Shown: positions 39,036 through 41,957 of the stretch, one piece after another | Layout: each line of letters starts with the position of its first letter | How positions within the stretch are numbered: position 1 is the stretch's first letter | Origin: Firmicutes bacterium CAG:238 | GTDB taxonomy: Bacteria > Bacillota > Clostridia > Peptostreptococcales > Anaerovoracaceae | Direction of reading: 5' to 3' | DNA: 41,957 nt | Assembly: GCA_000435615.1 (NCBI GenBank) | Contig: FR882006.1 | Span: forward strand, 1 to 41,957 | Program-made: the position numbers and the translations under genes | Notes under the pieces: generated by a model | What the model saw: the letters and a program-made list of their open reading frames with translations, nothing else | The model's database searches: none | Told to the model about the DNA's origin: nothing

Positions 39036-40325
39036 CTATTCTCTCACAGGTCCAAGACCTGTAATTACATTTCTCGATGGTATAATTTTGCATAAAATTA
39101 CATAAATAATTCCTGCGGTTATAAAACCTACGAACAATCCCAAAGGTGCCAATTCACTGACGATAACTCCTAAAATCCACGCTATAAAGCCGGCTATATT
39201 AAATCCTCTTTCATACGAGAAATTTGACGGGGAACCTTTTCTTACAATCCAATAGTCAGCAAGCATAACACCTGAAATTGGGAAGTAAGTAGTTCCTAAA
39301 AGTGTCACAAACGCTTCCAGTGAATTAACAAGTGGTGTTAACGCTATAATCGTTCCGATTACACCTGCAACTAAAGTTGCGATTGCTCGTTTGTCTTCTT
39401 TCAAGTTTAACATCATTACAATTGAAAGGCCTGCACAGTATGCATTAGAAGTATTTGTTGTCCAGGTTGCAAGAATAAGTCCAATTAAGCCTAAAGCAGG
39501 CACGCCGGCAGCACTGAGTACAACGGTAATATCATATTCTCCGGTAAGTTTTGTTAAGACTGCACCGATTGCCATCAAAGCTACTCCGGCAGGCACCATT
39601 CCTATAAAGGTTGCTGACCAAACACCTCCTCTTGTCCTTTGATATCTGGAAATATCCGGCCTGATTACAGTACCTGATGCCACAAGGCTTGCAGTTAGTA
39701 CCATTCCATCGAATATGCTCATTGATTCTCCGGTAATTCCACTGCTGAGATTTTCGGTGCCAAACTTATTAATACACATAATCATTCCTACGAAGAAGAC
39801 GACAAATAACAATGGTACTGCTATATTGTTCAGCCATTTTAACCCGTCAATCCCTTGTACTGCAGTTACCAGCATAATCACTCCCCAAAGAATGATCGAA
39901 ATCCAGATTGGAAAATCAATTCCAAGACCATCTTTCATCATTGCAGAAAACGCTTTGCCGCAAACAGCGTTCTGAACAGCAAACCAGCCAAATGACGATA
40001 ACGAAAAAACAACTGACATGACAACTCGTGCACCGGTTCCTCCAAATGAAGACTTTGCAATGACAGCAGTTGGTCTGCCGTAGTCGGCACCCATCATTCC
40101 GCTGAAGGACATGATAACTGCCGCCAGAATATATCCGGCTAACGCTGCTATGACTGCGTTCTTTAATGTCATTCCGTTAATCATCATGCCTCCCAGCATA
40201 AGACAAGGTACACAAATATAAATTCCCATCTCAATAAATGCAACCTGCCACCAGCTTTTTCTCTCGTCGGCCGGTACTTCATTCAATGTTGTTGACTCTA
40301 TCTGCATTTTTTTCTTTTTTTCCAT
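39036..40325 (-). CDS. NCS1 family cytosine/purine permease (CodB-like)
   Basis: This 429-residue protein has about 12 membrane segments. The pattern fits CodB-like NCS1 transporters: SWWQVAFIEMGIYICVPCLM, ADYGRPTAVIAKSSFGGTGA, SLSSFGWFAVQNAVCG, DISRYQRTRGG and a late TTYFPISGVMLADYWIVRKG. Substrates in the family are cytosine, uracil, hydantoins or vitamins, so the cargo is uncertain. AAAGGAAA precedes the ATG. It diverges from a PucR-type regulator, which probably controls it, and ends at a bidirectional terminator. Confidence 0.9.
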   Translation of the reverse strand: MEKKKKMQIESTTLNEVPADERKSWWQVAFIEMGIYICVPCLMLGGMMINGMTLKNAVIAALAGYILAAVIMSFSGMMGADYGRPTAVIAKSSFGGTGARVVMSVVFSLSSFGWFAVQNAVCGKAFSAMMKDGLGIDFPIWISIILWGVIMLVTAVQGIDGLKWLNNIAVPLLFVVFFVGMIMCINKFGTENLSSGITGESMSIFDGMVLTASLVASGTVIRPDISRYQRTRGGVWSATFIGMVPAGVALMAIGAVLTKLTGEYDITVVLSAAGVPALGLIGLILATWTTNTSNAYCAGLSIVMMLNLKEDKRAIATLVAGVIGTIIALTPLVNSLEAFVTLLGTTYFPISGVMLADYWIVRKGSPSNFSYERGFNIAGFIAWILGVIVSELAPLGLFVGFITAGIIYVILCKIIPSRNVITGLGPVRE

Positions 40326-40639
40326 GACGATTTTTTCCTTTCAGTGTTATAAAGCAATAACTTGTCCTCTCCCCTTTTTCTCTTGCGATAAATCGCTGTT
40401 TTTTGTGATCCTGATACTCTGTTTGTGCACAGTCACATTATCTCATAATAGAATCTCTTTCTTCATTGTATTTTTTTTAAAAATATCTGATAGTTGTTTA
40501 TTTTTTTACAATCATCTGATTGAGCGGTTGTTTTATTATTTTAAGGTTTGCAAAGTTAATCTTTTGGTCTTATAATAGTTTTATATTCGGTTGTTGATTT
40601 CTTATCGTAATGAATCTTGAAAGGAAGGACGCTTATATA
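40326..40639. promoter_or_regulatory. Divergent control region between permease and PucR-type genes
   Basis: For the regulator a good sigma-A promoter is seen: TTGCAA (40548-40553), 17 nt, TATAAT (40571-40576). Two copies of ATCTGAT (40485-40491 and 40514-40520, 29 bp apart) in an AT-rich stretch could be binding sites. No strong minus-strand promoter for the permease was recognised. Confidence 0.55.
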
Positions 40640-41773
40640 ATGTATATCACTGTAGATTCCATTTTAAAGGAACACGTTTTTAAAGATGCTGTTGTACTGT
40701 CTGGCGACTTGGGCTTATTGAATACTGTTAAGCGCGTATCCGTTTTTGACTGTCCTTTTCGCCCACGAGTTCTTAACTCCGATATAATAGGCTTCGGTGA
40801 CCTTTTTTTATCCGAGCTTGCTCAGTTTATCAACGAACCAGACAAATTAAAAGATTTTTTATGTCTGCTTTCCGACGCAGGAAGCAGTGCGCTTTTTATC
40901 ACAAACGAAAATGCGAATCTAATAACACCGGACATTGTCAAACTCAGCGATGTTCGTAAACTTCCTATTGTCTCCTTTGACCGCAATATACCATATGCAG
41001 TAGTTATGGATGCCATCAATAAGCGAATATACCTTGAGTTCAACCATGCAATAAACGGGCTTTGGCTCAACCGTATACTATTGGGGAATCTTTCACTTAA
41101 AGAAGTTGCAAACGCGCTCCATGCAATCAATCCTGCATTCAAGCGTTTGATTCAAGTTTTGATTATAAGAGGAAATCAGCCATCGGTTATCACACAAAGT
41201 GAAATGACTGCTTTTTTTGCAGCAAAACCAGATGATACTTACATTTTTTATGAGAACAATCATTATTTTATTTTCAGTGAAAATTCCGAGCAAAAGCTAC
41301 GCAAAAAAGTCGATACCAATAAGCAATTTTTGCCTCGTTTCTTCACCGACTTTTCAATGGGCATCGGCATGGTTCATGATTTGCTGGACATTACATCCTG
41401 TCTCCGCGAAGCAAATCTTCTTTTGGATGCCGCTGCTTCACTTAATATAAATATCCTTGAATATTCATCGGATTCTTTTTTTCAGTTGATCCTGTTACTA
41501 AAAGATTCGCCTGAACTGTATCGCTATTACTCTTCCTTCCTTGAAAAGCTAAATGCCTTCGATTCGGAAAACGGAAACATTCTTTTCCTGACCGTAAAAG
41601 AATTTGTGATTTGTAAGGGTTCTTACTCTGATGTAGCAGAACATATGAATCAGCATGAAAATACAATTCGTTACCGTATAAACAAAGTCAGGCAGCTCTT
41701 TAATATGGAGGATGATTTAATCAGCTTTTACAACACAATTTCAGTGCTGACTGCTATTGATGCTTTAGTATAA
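40640..41773 (+). CDS. PucR family transcriptional regulator
   Basis: This 377-residue regulator has an N-terminal PucR-like domain (about 1-125: MYITVDSILKEHVFKDAVVL, with LFLSELAQFINEPDKLKDFL) and the diagnostic C-terminal helix-turn-helix AEHMNQHENTIRYRINKVRQ. I start at the ATG at 40640 because AGGAAGG is upstream; the ATG at 40610 precedes that site. It reads away from the NCS1 permease gene and is likely its regulator. It is the same family as the regulator at 26,605 but clearly different in sequence. Confidence 0.88.
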   Translation: MYITVDSILKEHVFKDAVVLSGDLGLLNTVKRVSVFDCPFRPRVLNSDIIGFGDLFLSELAQFINEPDKLKDFLCLLSDAGSSALFITNENANLITPDIVKLSDVRKLPIVSFDRNIPYAVVMDAINKRIYLEFNHAINGLWLNRILLGNLSLKEVANALHAINPAFKRLIQVLIIRGNQPSVITQSEMTAFFAAKPDDTYIFYENNHYFIFSENSEQKLRKKVDTNKQFLPRFFTDFSMGIGMVHDLLDITSCLREANLLLDAAASLNINILEYSSDSFFQLILLLKDSPELYRYYSSFLEKLNAFDSENGNILFLTVKEFVICKGSYSDVAEHMNQHENTIRYRINKVRQLFNMEDDLISFYNTISVLTAIDALV

Positions 41774-41836
41774 ACTTTAATTTTCCCAATCATACAGACC
41801 GTTTGGTAAGCACCAATAGGTAGACGCCAAAAGCAG

Positions 41837-41879
41837 TCATTATAAACACCACAAAAAATTCTCTCTGTTTTTATAATGA
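41837..41879. repeat. Inverted repeat after the second PucR-type gene
   Basis: TCATTATAAA (41837-41846) and TTTATAATGA (41870-41879) form a perfect 10-bp stem around a 23-nt loop. It lacks a U tract, so it is a doubtful terminator and could be the end of a small repeated element. Confidence 0.5.
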
Positions 41880-41929
41880 TTTCAAAGACATAGCTGCTAA
41901 CATGATGCTATATTCTTGACAGCTATATT

Positions 41930-41957
41930 AAAGGGGCTGTCGCATTAACGGGAATCG
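41930..41957 (+). repeat. Partial dispersed terminator-like element cut by the window edge
   Basis: The last bases contain GGGCTGTCGCATTAACGG, matching 17 of 18 positions to the minus strand of the hairpin at 38,948-38,995. The other arm would lie outside the window. Confidence 0.55.

Overview
The window looks like chromosomal DNA of an anaerobic, spore-forming Gram-positive (class Clostridia). The evidence is SpoVT, SpoVG, a SpoVB-type flippase, the sporulation-linked block murC / glmU-like / prs / pth / mfd / spoVT / spoVB / mazG / rqcP, and fermentative metabolism (phosphoketolase, succinyl-CoA:acetate-type CoA-transferase). Peptostreptococcales-Tissierellales or 'Family XIII' (Anaerovoracaceae-like) is a guess, not shown by the sequence. 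No rRNA, tRNA, CRISPR array or intact insertion sequence was seen.

Bases 1-20,110 are core genome. An MFS transporter diverges from a DUF421/DUF4363 membrane pair. A minus-strand unit (amidohydrolase, SpoVB-like flippase, MazG, HU, RqcP) ends at a two-way terminator. spoVT faces the long minus-strand operon murC > glmU C-terminal half > prs > pth > mfd. NhaC, PurR, SpoVG and pyruvate kinase follow. The GlmU homologue has only its acetyltransferase half, so UDP-GlcNAc synthesis needs a separate uridylyltransferase elsewhere.

Bases 20,285-29,800 are more accessory. After the CoA-transferase comes a more GC-rich patch (about 21.9-25.4 kb) with a broken EamA transporter, a B3/B4 tRNA-binding-domain gene, a truncated aminotransferase and an intact aminotransferase, running into an ornithine cyclodeaminase gene divergent from a PucR-type regulator. 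Between the truncated aminotransferase and the B3/B4 gene is a non-coding stretch whose minus-strand transcript would be almost completely folded from its predicted start: a four-way junction, a hairpin and a 112-nt extended hairpin lie back to back behind a near-consensus promoter. A DUF3990/HTH toxin-antitoxin-like pair with a GNAT gene follows, with a perfect 16-bp palindrome inside its promoter.

Bases 29,968-41,957: a minus-strand operon encodes a His-rich CobW GTPase, a second CobW-like GTPase fused to a DUF1980-like domain, phosphoketolase and a ferredoxin-like aldo/keto reductase. Then come a BFD-like [2Fe-2S] protein, DUF4125 behind a frameshifted TPR gene, an AAA/DUF4143 ATPase preceded by three repeats at exact 33-bp spacing, and an NCS1 cytosine-type permease divergent from a second PucR-type regulator. 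All assignments come from reading the sequence; no database search was run.
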